Below, piece by piece: positions 22,910 to 35,355 of a stretch of DNA of 64,000 nt. The stretch covers positions 1 to 64,000 of the forward strand of contig JACGCK010000204.1 of the NCBI GenBank assembly GCA_014925825.1, written 5' to 3'. Made by a program: the position numbers and the translations under genes. The notes beneath the pieces are model-generated. The model saw nothing but the letters and a program-made list of their open reading frames with translations, was not told the DNA's origin and ran no database searches. The first letter of the stretch is position 1, and each line of letters starts with the position of its first letter. Source of the stretch: Pholiota molesta. Taxonomy: Eukaryota; Basidiomycota; Agaricomycetes; Agaricales; Strophariaceae.

Positions 22910-25585
22910 ATGCTTAGCTCGCCTACTCCCGATCCTAGCAATTGCTTTACCGCCCAAACTATCCCGGATTTATTCGATAATGGGGTCTTGAACCCAGATG
23001 TTGGCGGGATTGCCGTTGCGATATCGAGTAAGACTTCCCGTTTCGTTTCGTGATAGAAACTGATAAGTTTCAATAGATATTGTGATCAATCTGACATTGC
23101 GTAAGTTTAAACCCACCTCGTACTTGTTATCCAGTTCTAATTGCGTTTTCAGCGATTCTTCTTCGTTGGGGCAGTGACTCCGACGTTCAGACCACTATCC
23201 TTATGCTTCTCACCCAGGTCTACCCTATCATATTGGCGACAGCGACAAGCATAAACACGACTAACTTGAGCTTATTCGATGCTCACTTTGCAATCACTGC
23301 AACTGCATCCCCTGTCTCTATTTATCTAGTCTATTCTTCCTTCCGTGATTTAATTGGCTGTCCAAATCGCCTCTTTGCGAAATTGTCCAATGGCAAGAAA
23401 ATAATTCGCTTTCTAGGACTCACTCTTCCGATAATATGGGTCAGCCTCAATATCCTTATATCATTCTCTCCTCGCGCTTTCAAAAATAGCCCGCAAAATT
23501 GTCAAAAGATGTCCTTTCTGGCCTGGATTCAATACCAAACTATGTCTAACTTTGTCGGTATTTTGGACATCATGGGCCAAAGAGATTTGTGGACCGATTT
23601 GCAAGGAAGAGGAGGTTTAGGCACACTATCTCTCGTCACCATGTGGATCTGGGCTATATACGTGGTATATCATCGATATGATATTTACGACGAGATGTGC
23701 TTCCGGAAGCAAGAGCAAAATGACCGACAGAAGGGATCGCAAAGTCTTGTCCACACTCAAAAGCTCGGTGCAAGGGTTTTTGTGGGCCTTAGACGTATTA
23801 TTCTATTTCCGCTGTCCAATCTCATTTCCTCGTCTTGGTAATTGACGATATTTCCTTCCTATCGATTCCAAGCGCTTACAGGAGTTATTTGAATAGGCAC
23901 GTTGTCACCTCTTCACACCCCTGGATGATCTTCGCCTTCATGATCTTCCTGCACTGGAGTTGGATCCTCGGCCTTCGGAGAGGCATGACAATTGAGCGGT
24001 ATCAACTTTCTTATGGCCAAGTGCGCTTTCCTACTAAAAATCTTCATGATGATACAGATTCATCACCTGACGCTTTCTCAACCAGATCATGTCTCTCTTT
24101 TCTGTCCTTCCGCCTCTATTATCTATTTCTCAGTTGCTCTATAACCGCGGCGTAGAATTTTATGAGTTCATTCGAAATCTATGGCCATCGTTCGTAGGAG
24201 GCCTTTATTTTCTCGTCGCCGGATCAACCAATCCTTGGATCCACCACTGGGAAAATGATGCAAAGCGAAAACAATTTCCACGAAGGACTTCAGCTCTCGT
24301 ATTCGAACGAGATTGGATAACCGGTACTTAGGATCTATTTGCTTCCAATAGGTGATGAATGCTAATCATTCTTATGCATCAACAGTTTCTCTGATCTGGT
24401 TAGCGGCGACGATGGCTGATGTCTTCTGGATCATTGGTTGTCAGTACTGAGATATTTGGAATACAATCATGCAGTCTGAACTAAACACTCCGCGTATAGA
24501 TGTGAAAGGCGGCTCACAGCCCACTTCACGTACTCCAGTCAATAACCCCCACAGAGCATGGAAGCCTTTCTCCATATCCAGTGCGTCAACTCCTCCACAT
24601 TCACGACATCGGCGACTGAAACTTCGGCGAAGTGTACATCTATGGATACTGCCTATGTTATGTCAACGTCTGGTTTTGGTCATTGTTCTACCACGGAACG
24701 GGGGCTAATATTCCATCGCCGTCACTGTGGCCTCTATCAACGCTCTGCGAGCACCCAAAAACTTCGACCTGGTTTGATAAGCGCCGAAAAGATTATCCCT
24801 TACGATTTCTTAGAATCGTGCTTGCTCCAGTGGCGCTCATAACTTGCGCTGGTCCCCTTTTTGCCCCGTTTGCCGCACTCCCTTTGGCGCAGCAGGTGAG
24901 GTTTGGTGACTCTTCCTTGAGGCGTGCATAGATAACTCATGAAATTCCAAAGTGGCAATGGACCCATGCTTGCGATTCCTTCGCGGGAGAAGTGGAATTA
25001 CAAGGGATCACTAATCCCTTACAGACACCCGTCGCCCATTTCTACTATCCTGCCGACGACGCCGGGCAAACCATACAAATCACATATGCTTTGGTCGGCA
25101 ATTTTGACGTGCCTGGTTTTTTCCATAATCTTACGTTCAATGGGCCTTTCAGCCCAACTTCGACGCCATTGACAGATGTGTCTACCATCTCATATAACCT
25201 CACCGATCTTACCTTCTCAGTGTATTGCCAGCACTCATCAAAAGTCCCATGTGCGATTGGGAACTACACCACATCACCTTATTTATCTTTCATAATCCGT
25301 GACCCAGATACTGGGAAAGCAGTACGCCTCCGAGCCCAAGACAAGGAATGGGAATTCTCTAACGATGCTCCGAACTTCATCCTCAAGTTGGAAGATTCCA
25401 ATGGTGATTTGGGTAATGTTGATATTCAGTCGGCCGTTACTAAACGAAGCCATTGCGAGACTCTGAAGGTCTGTATGGCTTCTGATACTCTCAATTCCGC
25501 TACGCTTGTGCCTCTTGGTATCATTATCATGGCTCAAGACGTTTATTCGCAATATTGTTCCCAACCTCGGCTCTACACCGTCTGA
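22910..25585 (+). CDS. Multipass membrane protein with extracellular C-terminal domain, 743 aa
   Basis: Nine exons (22910-23027, 23077-23100, 23153-23837, 23882-24020, 24086-24323, 24386-24436, 24500-24580, 24633-24895, 24953-25585) join without a stop. An in-frame TAG lies just upstream of ATG 22910. The N-terminus has FDNGVLNPDVGGIAVAIS, a pattern I associate with a large uncharacterised basidiomycete membrane-protein family. About ten hydrophobic segments follow, then a conserved-looking YIYGYCLCYVNVWFW block, a last helix, and a C-terminal region of about 210 residues with sequons and paired Cys. If the intron at 24324 is not used, the frame ends at 24331 and a second gene could start at 24469. 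The phase fit of three consecutive introns favours one gene. Function unknown. Confidence 0.65.
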
Positions 25586-27101
25586 TTTAACTTCGAAAAC
25601 ATTCCGTAATATTTCTTATAATTTGTATTTGAACTGATATCGCTTGACCGTACTCACTTATACCGATAATCTGGGTAGTCTGAACACGAACTCTGTAATA
25701 TTTGCATCAATATGTAGTAGTAATACGAGCTAAACATGACAATCACCTCCTGCTTGGATTTGCGGCGTAATGAGTTGGACTAGCTTGCCCTGATTAAACG
25801 TTGAGCGTAAGTTGCAAATCAACCTACCGAATCAGAAATATAGGAAGTATGTGCACTGGATGTGCATATAGATCCAAGCAGGCAAAGGTTTTCGGCACTG
25901 GTTCGTTCAGTACAGGAGGACAGGATAAGGAACGCCTCCAGGGATGGTTTATTCGATACTCGCCTGAATGCTGGGATGGTTTGCTCGCCATGCCACCTCG
26001 AAGCGTCTTTCCATACGTGCGTCCTCTCGTCCCAAGAGTGAAGCCATCCTTGTTGATCACTGCCTCTCCCAATAGAGGCATGTTCTCAGTCTTGCGATAC
26101 CGTCACAAAGATTATACCGTATACACGACACATGGAACGCGGTCAGAATAACCCAGAATTCGACACGAGAACCCATAAAGTCAAACCGGACAGATAGACC
26201 GCCGCCCGTGGTATCACCAACAGCCTCAAAAACGGCTAAAGAAAACCAGACGTCAGTGCAAGCTAAAAGCATCTCTGACGATTTTGCAAAAACATACCTA
26301 GGAAGCTAAACGCTAGTCGCGAGGCAGATAGGTACTCTGTGGGTGGGGGTGAGTAGCCAGCCCAGAGAACTAAACGGTATTTCGCCAGACTGCACCGACG
26401 TCTTGACGATTTTCACCTCTGACCAGGATGTTCTCCGCAAGCTACCACCCGGCCCAGTACGACGCCTCAACACTGGTAGGCAGGCTTGCCGCTGCTTAAA
26501 GTATTCTGAAGCTCAGGCTGGAGCTGTATGCTGGTAGCCTCAGACGCCAAGAAAGAATGGTTGGAGGACGAACACAGAATGAAAGAAAACAACCAAACAA
26601 TAGTAGTGCATCCGTTCAACGGGATGTGGCCCTGGTATGGCCGCGCACCCACAAACGACGAGATTGGACAAAACGCGCGTCGCGCGCGCAACGGGGCACT
26701 CCCAATCATTCGGCAAATCAAACCCGGAGCCGAAGAAAACGCGTGACTCGTCCCTGATCGATTGATCATCCATCACCTGCTGACCGCGCTAAGATTAAAG
26801 ATTAGACCACGATCACGATCGGCGTGATGGCGTGATGGGTGGGCAATCAAAAACCCTCTAAATTTAAATTAGTAAATTACGCCCTTGCCCTTATCCATCC
26901 ACAGCCGCTATGATTAAGAGGAGTAGCGCCGCGCGCAGCCTCGAGGCCCGCACCGGCTAAAAGGAATACGAAGGCCCACCTTTCATACCACAACGTCCCG
27001 CACTCAAGTTACAACTTTACATGATGTAACCAGAGCAGCACATCGCACATCGCACATCGCGCATCGCTCGCTCACTCCAGCTGAAGCGCGAGATTTTTTT
27101 T

Positions 27102-27134
<33 letters not shown>

Positions 27135-28133
27135 AGTATAATAAATCGATATCAATTCACAGCTACAACGTAACAACAAAACGAGGAGAGGGAAAGTTCT
27201 GATCCGAGAAACAACAAACAAATGATTGCAACAAAAAAGAGAAAAAGCGTGGACACATATCAAAAAGGAAGAAGGTAGAGGAAGAGCGGAACCAAAAAAT
27301 TTCTTTATCTGTTTTTGTTTTGTTTTTTTTGGCCGACGACGGGCGGGCAGTGATGGGATGGGAACGGGGGGATGTCGTATGTAGGGTAGGGGTAACAGGG
27401 TAATAATAAATGTCACAGTGGCGAGGCGAGGACTCGAGACGAGAGGGGATCGGAATAAGGAGGACGATGGAATTCGTATGTAGATGCAAAACATCGATAA
27501 CGAAAAGCGCACACAGAAACTAAAACAAACAAACAAACAAACGAAAAAAAAAAGATGTGTAGGACTAGAAGACATAGTTTATACGGAGGGGGGACACACA
27601 CGACGAAAGAGGCTGACAAAACAAGAACGCAAGACTATAGACTGAGCGAGGTGGGTGATCAAAAAGGAGAAAAAGGGACAGGGAAAAACGACTATCGTAT
27701 CGGGTGGGTGGAATCATAGAATGCGGACGAGGAGCGATGGGGACAGTTCGAGGCGGAACGAAATGGTGGGAAGATGGTGGTGGCGAGGCGGACCCGCCGC
27801 TGATCATCATGCCCAACGGCAGGCATGTGGTCATAACAGGCGAATCCTCAATCGGAGGGGAAGAAAAAGAAGAAGAATAGGACTGGGAACGAAGTCGAAA
27901 CATAACCAAAAAAAAAAAGGGAAAGATTGAGCGAAATAATAATCAACCCAATCCAACCCATAATACGTGGAGATTTAGCGTGATGGTGATCTAATATTAA
28001 GAGAACATGAATAGAGGCACACAAAAACGAAGGTGAACTTTTGAGAGACAGAGAAAGGCAAAACCACGAAAAAAGAAAAGAAACTAGTTCGCGCATCTCT
28101 TGCAAGACGCAACATCACCTCGGGGAACACCCC
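25586..28133. other. Intergenic; 3' region of the RNA-binding protein gene on its right
   Basis: No gene I can support. It holds the T18G21 homopolymer pair. The A/G-rich tract at 27140-28130 probably contains the 3' UTR of the minus-strand gene. Confidence 0.5.
27094..27132. repeat. T18 followed directly by G21
   Basis: Eighteen T then twenty-one G without interruption. Such a run is prone to slippage and sequencing error. Confidence 0.9.
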
Positions 28134-31100
28134 CTAACCAGAGCGGCTCCCAGCCCCCTCCGCCGCCCTCCACGGCCGCTCGCGGTCCAGATCCAAACTC
28201 GCCAACGTCCCGTTCAGATCCTGGATATCCGCGTCCCCCGCCTCGCCCCGCCCCGCCTGGCCAGACGACGCCGGCCGCGAGATCGGCGCCTCCGAGCGCC
28301 CCGGCGCGCGGTTCAGCGGCGCAGGCGGGTCCGAGCTCTCCGAGAACGTGTACAGCGTCCCCGCGGACGAGCGCCCCGACGCCGGCCCCGGCGAGATCTT
28401 CGTCCCCGCCCCACCGCCGCCTTGGCCGCCGCCCGCGCCCGTGTTCACCTTCAGCTCGTGGTGGTGCGGGTGCGGGACCGGGAAGAAGCCCGGCGCGTAC
28501 GCCTTCGACGGGTGCGGCAGCGCCTCCAGGCGCGCGTACGAGTCGCGGCGCGTGCTCTCCGACGACGACGTCATGTAGAGGCTGCTGCCCGGCTCGGGCG
28601 AGAACGGCGAGAAGTTCGACTGCGCGCGGTGCAGCTCAGGGCGCGCAGCCGCGAAGGCGCTGCTGACCGCGGACGCCGCGTCCTCCTGGTGCTGGTTCTG
28701 CTGGTTTTGCTGCTGCTGCTGCTGGCGCTGCTGCTGCGTGTGCTGGAGGATCGGATGCCCGCGCTTGTTTTGCTGATGCTCGTCGTCGTTCAGCATGGCA
28801 TGGCCGAAACCGCTGTTGAGCAGCGCATTCTCGATCTCGCCCATATCCGATGGCGCCGAGGACCCGGCGCCTTGGAAGTACCCTTGCGAAGTGAACTTCT
28901 GCAGTATAGCCAGCGCTTGTTCTTGAGTGAGGGAGTTGGAAGTAGGCGCGAGCGGCGGCGGGTTGAACTGCGACTGGATGGCAGCGCTCTGTGCGGCCTG
29001 GGCAGCGGCCTGGGCGGCTTTATCTACGACGATGCAAAACGTTTAGCGTGCACACGACGCGAACATGCCACGGCAACTCACATTGACTCCTGCCCCAGCT
29101 CAGGCGGATCCTGCTCCCACCAATGGGAAAGCCCTGCATCTTCTCAATCGCCATCTCCGCGTCCGCCTTGCGCACAAACTGCACGAAACCACAATGCTTG
29201 CCCACAGGAACCTTGACCTAAAATTAAACAAAGTTTAGACGACGTGCAAAACGAGTGGCACATTATCGAACGTACGTAATGGATGTCACCAAAGGGCACG
29301 AAAAAGGTCCTGAGGGTCTCCTCCGAGATCAAAGGCGACAAACCGCCCACGAACACAGTGGTGTTGTACGGGTCCGTCGACGTCAACTGCTCGCCGTTGG
29401 GGCCGATAAGGTTGCCCAAGATGGCGCGGGCCTGCGCGTGATGCTTCCAAGACTCCTCCGAAATCATATAGCGCGACCCCGGATCCTCGCCCTGCTGGCC
29501 CAACGCCTGCCGCATCTGCGCTTCCTGGAGATACGGGCTCGCGCTCGAGAGCTTGAACGGGCTCGGCGAGGAGTCCGCACCCCCATACTGCTGCGCAAGG
29601 CGGGCGAGCACATCGCCCGCCATGTCGTCCGTGCCAGACGACATGAAGCTCGAGTTGGAGAGGCTGGTGCTCGACCCGGTGCCGGAGCTCAGCGAGTTGC
29701 TCGAGTGCGAGCCGCCGATGGACGAGTTGGTCGCGGTGTTGGAGGGGGCGTTGCTGTTTAGAGACATGTTGGAGCCTGTGGCGGCAATAGGCGCCGACAC
29801 ACTCTTGGTTTGGGTTTGGGGTTGGGCGGGGCCAATAGGATTCGGGAGGCCGTACCCAGGCACCATTTGCGTTGACGACATAGCAGCCTGAGGGGCCGGC
29901 GGAGGGAAATGAACACTAGAGAGATCGAAAGACGGAAGCGCAGCGGGTGCCTTGAACTTGGCCGTGGCCGGCGAGATACGCACTAGATAGACCCATATCA
30001 GTGAGTATATGCGCCTCATTTTTGCGCAAAACAGGACATGACATACTGGGACGAGAGAGGCAGTACAGCCCATGCATTTCAATCAGCGCGCGCTGCTGGT
30101 CTGCCTCATCGGTGAAACTGAAATGCTACGTCAGTTGAGGGCGATATATGCGGTGCGGAGCCGGCGTACCGAACGAAACCATATCCTCTCGACACCCCCG
30201 TCAGCGGATCCAGCATAATCTTCGCACTCTTGCAGCTATAAAAGGGCGTGATAAACTTTGGCTCTCGGTCGTTGCGGAGGCCCAGGACGGGATTACGGAA
30301 GACGGCCACCAGGTCGGAGTTCGACGTTTCAGGCGCGAGATCGCCGACGAAGATGCTGTATTCCTTGGGATACTGCTGCGCCGCTGCCGGCTGGGGTCCG
30401 GCGACAGCGGGGAAGGACGCGGCCATGGGCGAGGTCGCAGAGATCACGGACGAGGCCCAGTTCATGACGAAGGGCTTCGCGGAGTTGGGCATGGGCACGG
30501 GCCCGCCGTTCTGGCCGTTCGCGACCTGGGCGAGGACGGAGGCGGCCTGGGACGGGGAGGGGAAGGTGAGGAAGCAGTAGCCGGGGTTGTTGGGCTGCTG
30601 GCCGGTGGCGGGGTTGGGGGCGGGGTGGGGGACCTTGATGCTGACGGGGTCCCACTTCATGAGGTCGCAGACCTGCTTGGCGTATGCTTCGTCCATCCAG
30701 GGCTCGAGTTCGCCCCACCACAAGGTTGAGCGGGCGGCGAGGGAGGCGGTGGTGGTGGGCGCAGGCTGGTGGGGCGAGGACGCGGGCGGGGGGTGGCGGA
30801 GGAAGAGGGCGTCGCGGTCGGGGGGGCTGGAGGAGGGGTAGCTGGCGGGCGGGTTGTGGGGGGCGGCGGGGGACGGGGGCGAGGGGCGGTGGTGGTGGTG
30901 GTTGAAGGCGAGGAAGGGCGCGGGGCTGGCGAGGTGGGCGAGGCCCGCGCTGGGATTGTTTCTGTTTGGTCCAGAGGATTCTGGGAGGGGGGTGCTGTAG
31001 GGAAAGTCGCGGGGGTGGTCCTGCATCGCGAACGATCGCTGCATCGCACCGAAGCCGCCGTAGCTGCCCGCGGGCGCTGGCGCGGTGCGTGCGCCCGCAT

Positions 31101-31179
31101 ACGGATCGCGCTCGCCTGAGCGCGGACGGGTTGCGAGACCGGGGGGGTATTCGTAGTCGTGCTGGTCTGAGCGCGACAT
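28134..31179 (-). CDS. RNA-binding protein with three RRMs, Csx1/Ngr1/Nam8 (TIA-1-like) family
   Basis: Exons (reverse order) 31179-30170, 30117-30047, 29982-29276, 29217-29082 and 29023-28134 encode 937 residues. RRM1 spans about 154-242 (LWWGELEPWMDEAYAKQVC). RRM2 spans about 273-370 (YSIFVGDLAPE, RNP1 RGYGFVRF). RRM3 spans about 568-641 (TTVFVGGLSP, RNP1 KHCGFVQF, ending RIRLSWGRSQ). The three-RRM order and the GLSPLISEETLRTFF motif fit the fungal Csx1/Ngr1 group, which binds mRNA and affects stability, often under stress. RRM2 has an insertion of about 20 residues between helix 1 and strand 2. Low-complexity flanks include His, Pro and a Gln-rich run (CTG/CAG array at 28690-28750). An in-frame extension upstream to 31374 exists but looks like 5' UTR. 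Confidence 0.85.
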
Positions 31180-33298
31180 TGGATCTGGGAGATTAGCAAG
31201 TTTTGGGTGACAACGAAAAGCCGAAAAAACGACGGGACGTGAAGCAAGAGACAGATAGCGCAGACAGCACGGAAGTATCGACGAGAGAGCAGCAACCAAA
31301 ACAGCAGAGAAACACAAATCAACGGGGCAGGGTCCAAGCCGCGGCGGGGCGAAAGTGGGGGCTGCCTTCGCCACAACTTTGTTTATAGAGGGGTTTCAAA
31401 TTTGCGGAGTCGAGAATGCAGACGCGAGTTTCCCGCGCCCCTGTCCAATCCTCCGACCATCTCTGAGTCTCCTTCAGGCGGACAATGCCTCCTCTTGTGT
31501 GAGCTTGTAGGTCCCAGTGGCGGTGCGTCGCCCTCTCTGCCGTCAGCGCGCTCTAGAGCCTATTAAAATTAAGCACGACGTACAGGCTCGAAGACAATGG
31601 CCCCGGGCAGGGAGGATGACTGCCATGCGCGCCTTCTGCATTGTCCCATGGCCTTGTGATGACGGACATGTCGAATCCGATCGCGTTAGCCTCGAGCTCT
31701 CAACGTTACCACCCTCGAATTCCATGTTACCAAACCGTCCAAATCTACCCAGACAAGTATCTGCCCTTTCCGGACGCCCACCCATCAATCTGCGCATCTG
31801 CCGTCCCCGGTTAACGTCCCCGGTTAAACACATCGCTAATAATACGCGTTGCAAATCCGTCGAACAATGGATTTCCTTCACGGCGTCACTTCCACACGCG
31901 ACCAACCACGCCGTGCTTTTTGAAGATGTCAACAGACACTGGCGTGTTTCGCGTCGCGTTTTCCTTCCCGCGAATCTGCGACTCACAATCAACATACTTT
32001 TATAGCACATCCGCCGCCCTATCTCCGCGCTAAGACTGGGGCGACTTGCCAGGACTTGCCATAACGGACAACTCTGTGTGTTGCATCGAGATCGACCATC
32101 AGCAATCAACGAACGCATTGAGAGTCATTCGCGTCGCATTCCCATAAATACCGGTCCTGCCAGCCCAGAATGCCCACTGACGTGAGCTGATAGCACTCTC
32201 TCCATTGTTCCTGGGCGTCGTGCATCTGCTGTACCCAACGCCGTGTATAAATGGTGTTGTAAGTAATGTAATCTCTCTTCATTATCCCACAGCTAAGTAT
32301 ATCCATCATCATACATACATCCTGACCTGTTTTAAATAGTCAAGTCTTCTAAGGTCGACGTTACCTCGGACTTTCCAAATGAATCAACCACGAGGCACAT
32401 TCCATGGACAGTGCCACCCATTGTTCAGACAATGTTCAGATTTCTAAATAGGCTCGTTATCCTGATCCGTCCACTCTCCGATATCGCGCACCGTGTGCTT
32501 TTGGTGCTGCTTCTTGTCCTCATGCGTGATCACATTAAATCACACTTCTTCTCGTTTCTTTCTCAGGCATCATCACACTGCTCCTTCTTATGATCAGGCA
32601 TCGTCACCCCAGTATTTCACGATCGTGCACGCCTCTTCTTCGTTCGACGTCGTCGAATGCCCCTGCCTATGCAAGTGGGGCGAACCGTGCTACATACGTG
32701 CCGCAATCGACTGTGTTGTGCCTCTTGTTCGGAGTGCATGGGACTTTAACCTCCTTTAACCCATACCAAGGATAACCTTAACCCTTAAGTAGTAAGGTAA
32801 GGGTTGATTGAAAGCTGACTCGAGCGCCGTGCGATGCAATCAGGAGGTTGGAAATTCCATCCATTGTCCGCAGCTCATTCCAGGTCCGTCACGACAACTC
32901 TCCAGTTCAAGTTCACCGTGTCCTCTCCGTTCATCTCCTCCCGTCGACTAACATGGACGGTACAGCCAAATTTTACCTGGCGTGGACGAAGCGAATTAGT
33001 GGGAGCTCGAAAATTCCTGCATGGAAAAGCATGCTAGTTTACGTCGGGAGCGCAGTCAAGTTAATTGCAATTTCTGGACTGGTATCGGCCCTTCAGCCTT
33101 GCAGAGTTGGGATCCGGATGGGTTATAAATTGGGTTATGGAGTCCCTCATGGTGCGCCTCGATGCGTGAATTTGGGACTCAGAACCCTCCGTGCGGCATT
33201 TTGTTTGTTATTGGTCTCTGCAGATGGGGTATGGGGAGCTACATATATACTTACAGCGGTTCCATAGATGTCAGAGCAGAGGCATTGGTGTCGCTGTT
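31180..33298. other. Intergenic, single-copy flank of the tandem array
   Basis: No gene recognised. Sequence similarity to the array units begins abruptly at about 33299, and nothing left of it matches the equivalent position at the unit 1/2 border. Confidence 0.55.
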
Positions 33299-33806
33299 GT
33301 GGGATATGGAAAGGGTCAGGCAGGCTATGTTCCGTCGCGCCCTCGCGGTGAAAATATATGCCCGTCTGCTGCCTGCACCCCGCCTGCCCTGCACACTGGT
33401 GCACTAGGCTGCAATTTGTTGTCTGGGATATCAATAAATTTCCATCATTTATGTAGTTGAGCCAATTTGAAATGAGTCAATGTCAGTGTTACTGTTAGGT
33501 AAAAATAAGCCAGGCGCAAATATAATTGCTTACATCAGCGATGTGGCCAGGGGCGAAAGCGGCGCCTCAATGAAAGAACTGAATGTGGTCAGGAGGCCTG
33601 TCCTTCTCGACGCCCTTCTCGACGCCTTTCTTCGCTCCCCCATCACATTCTCCCTTACAGCACCGACCTACCCTACTTTTTCTGAAAACAACACCCGGCT
33701 CTCCTCCAAAAAATTTTCACCCCCCATCCTGTAGCGCACACGTACGCGGCCAGGATACCCAGCAACAACAACGACCTTCCTACCAGTGCCGTCCCAGGGG
33801 CCCTCC

Positions 33807-34992
33807 ATGCCCCGCCGACCGTCGGCGTCCGTCGGGCCCTCCGTGGCCAGTACGCCCAATGCCAGCAGCATCCTCGTGCACCGCACGACCGAGTCGCACC
33901 ACGCCTTCCCGCCGCCGTCCCAGAACCACTCGCTGCAGGCCCTCGGCGCCTCCGTCACCCCGCAGCAGAAGATCGTGCAGGTGCTCGTGCAGCGCCTGAA
34001 GCAGAAGGTGCGTACGGGGCGGCCGTGCTGCCTGCCATGTGCTGCGTGATCGCTGATGCTGAAATAGCTGCCCTGCAATTCTGGCCTGCCGCTGGACCGC
34101 GTCGAGACGGAAAAGGCGACGATGCAGGCGGTGGAGACGCTCGTGGAGCTCTCGCGGGACTATCTGGACATGATCGCGTGGGCGCTGAGTGAGCTGCTCG
34201 ACCGTCTCGCCAAGGTGCGTCCGTTCCTCTCTGGGGGCCCACGGTGCCAACGGTGTCTGTTTCTAGCAAGTCGATGTGCACACCGGGCACCTCACTATCG
34301 AGGTGCTGCAATCGCAGCTGTTCATCCTCAAGGTGCTGTCCATGGCGATGGCCTCGCGGTGGTCACAACAGGCGCCTCCCAGCGCGCGCGCAGACGACAG
34401 CCCGGACTCGCCCATCTCCCCTGACGCCAAGACGCAGGCGCCCTCGGAGCACTCGTCCACCGCGTGGCAGGAGCCGCCGGCGCTGGACGACTCGTGCGTC
34501 AAGTACATCCTGAGCGTGATGGTGCTGTTCATGCGGCAGACGGCGACGGCGGAGGTGCCGCTGATGCTGCAGACGCGGTCGACGGACATCGCGTTCCGCG
34601 ACTACGACGAGACGGACGCGGCGGCGAGCGCCGCGGAGCCGCCCCCGCCGCCACCACCTCCTCCACCTGCCGAGGACGCGACGCTGCTGCGGGCGCGCGG
34701 GTCGGCGACGTCCGTGCGCTCGAGCCGGGTGAGCATCCGCGCGAGCATGCACCTGCCCGCGGCGAACACGGTGTACGAGAAGACGCACGTGTCGTTCATC
34801 CGCTCCGCGACCGCGATCAACAACCTCATTGCCAAGTATGTGGGGCGCATTGTGTTCCATATCTCCGCGTCGAACTGGAATGTGGTGTATGACCGCCTCT
34901 CGTCTGGTGAGTTCTTTTTGCATCGTTTTTGGGTGCTGATATGGTGCAAATCCCGAGTAAAAATGGCCCTTTTTGCTGCTGAAATTGCCTAA
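33807..34992 (+). pseudogene. 5' fragment of neurofibromin/IRA-type Ras-GAP gene, unit 1
   Basis: Exons 33807-34007, 34068-34214 and 34267-34992 give 357 residues. The start is MPRRPSAS, then a helical QQKIVQVLVQRLKQK segment, LPCNSGLPLDRVE, VETLVELSRDYLDMIAWAL and EVLQSQLFILKVLSMAMASRW. A Pro-rich linker and VYEKTHVSFIRSATAINNLI follow. I read this as the extreme N-terminus of fungal NF1-type proteins, which exceed 2000 residues; the GAP domain itself is absent. After RLSS the frame runs into unrelated sequence and stops. The fragment is open, so a truncated protein is possible. It is convergent with the minus-strand relic on its right. The family call comes from memory of fungal NF1 N-termini, not from a search. 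Confidence 0.6.
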
Positions 34993-35148
34993 ACGGAGGT
35001 AAAGTTTTCAAAATGAGCGTAGGTCGCAGCCTCCAATCGGGTTCTGGTATCGTGCGCGCAGAGTTTAGCCCACCCCGAAGGGCAAGGTGACTCGGAACTA
35101 CGTACGCTACGTACTCACGCTAACTCTACTTTGCAATGGAATGAACTT

Positions 35149-35304
35149 ACGTGCAGCCGGGTTCGTGTGTTTCGTGCGAGCGATGGGTCAATGTTTACGT
35201 GCGGCCGAGTTTGTGTGCTTTGTGCGAGTGGTGGGTTGATGCTATCGTGATTCGTATACGTGCAGCCGAGTTTTTGTGCTTCGTGCGAGTGGGTTGACAC
35301 TATC
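35149..35304. repeat. Minisatellite in unit 1, three copies
   Basis: ACGTGCAGCCGAGTT followed by TGTGCTTCGTGCGAGTG recurs three times with 46-63 bp spacing. Identical at 43838-43993 in unit 2, rearranged and partly lost in units 3 (52690-52790) and 4 (61250-61400). Confidence 0.75.
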
Positions 35305-35355
35305 GTACACAATCCGATTAGATAGTTTGTAATGAAATAAAATGGATTAACTTAC

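Noticed and set aside
25824..26272. Overlapping minus-strand frames (GEAVINKDGFTLG..., DVWFSLAVFEAVGDTT...)
   Set aside because: They do not join through plausible introns and show no recognisable domain.
28041..29216. 391-codon plus-strand frame
   Set aside because: Antisense shadow of the RNA-binding protein's last exons, Arg-rich and without motifs.
35000..35110. Strongly conserved block GTAGGTCGCA...CCCGAAGGGCAAGGTGACTC, considered as a tRNA or small RNA
   Set aside because: No cloverleaf or pol III boxes. Conservation is explained by the young repeat.
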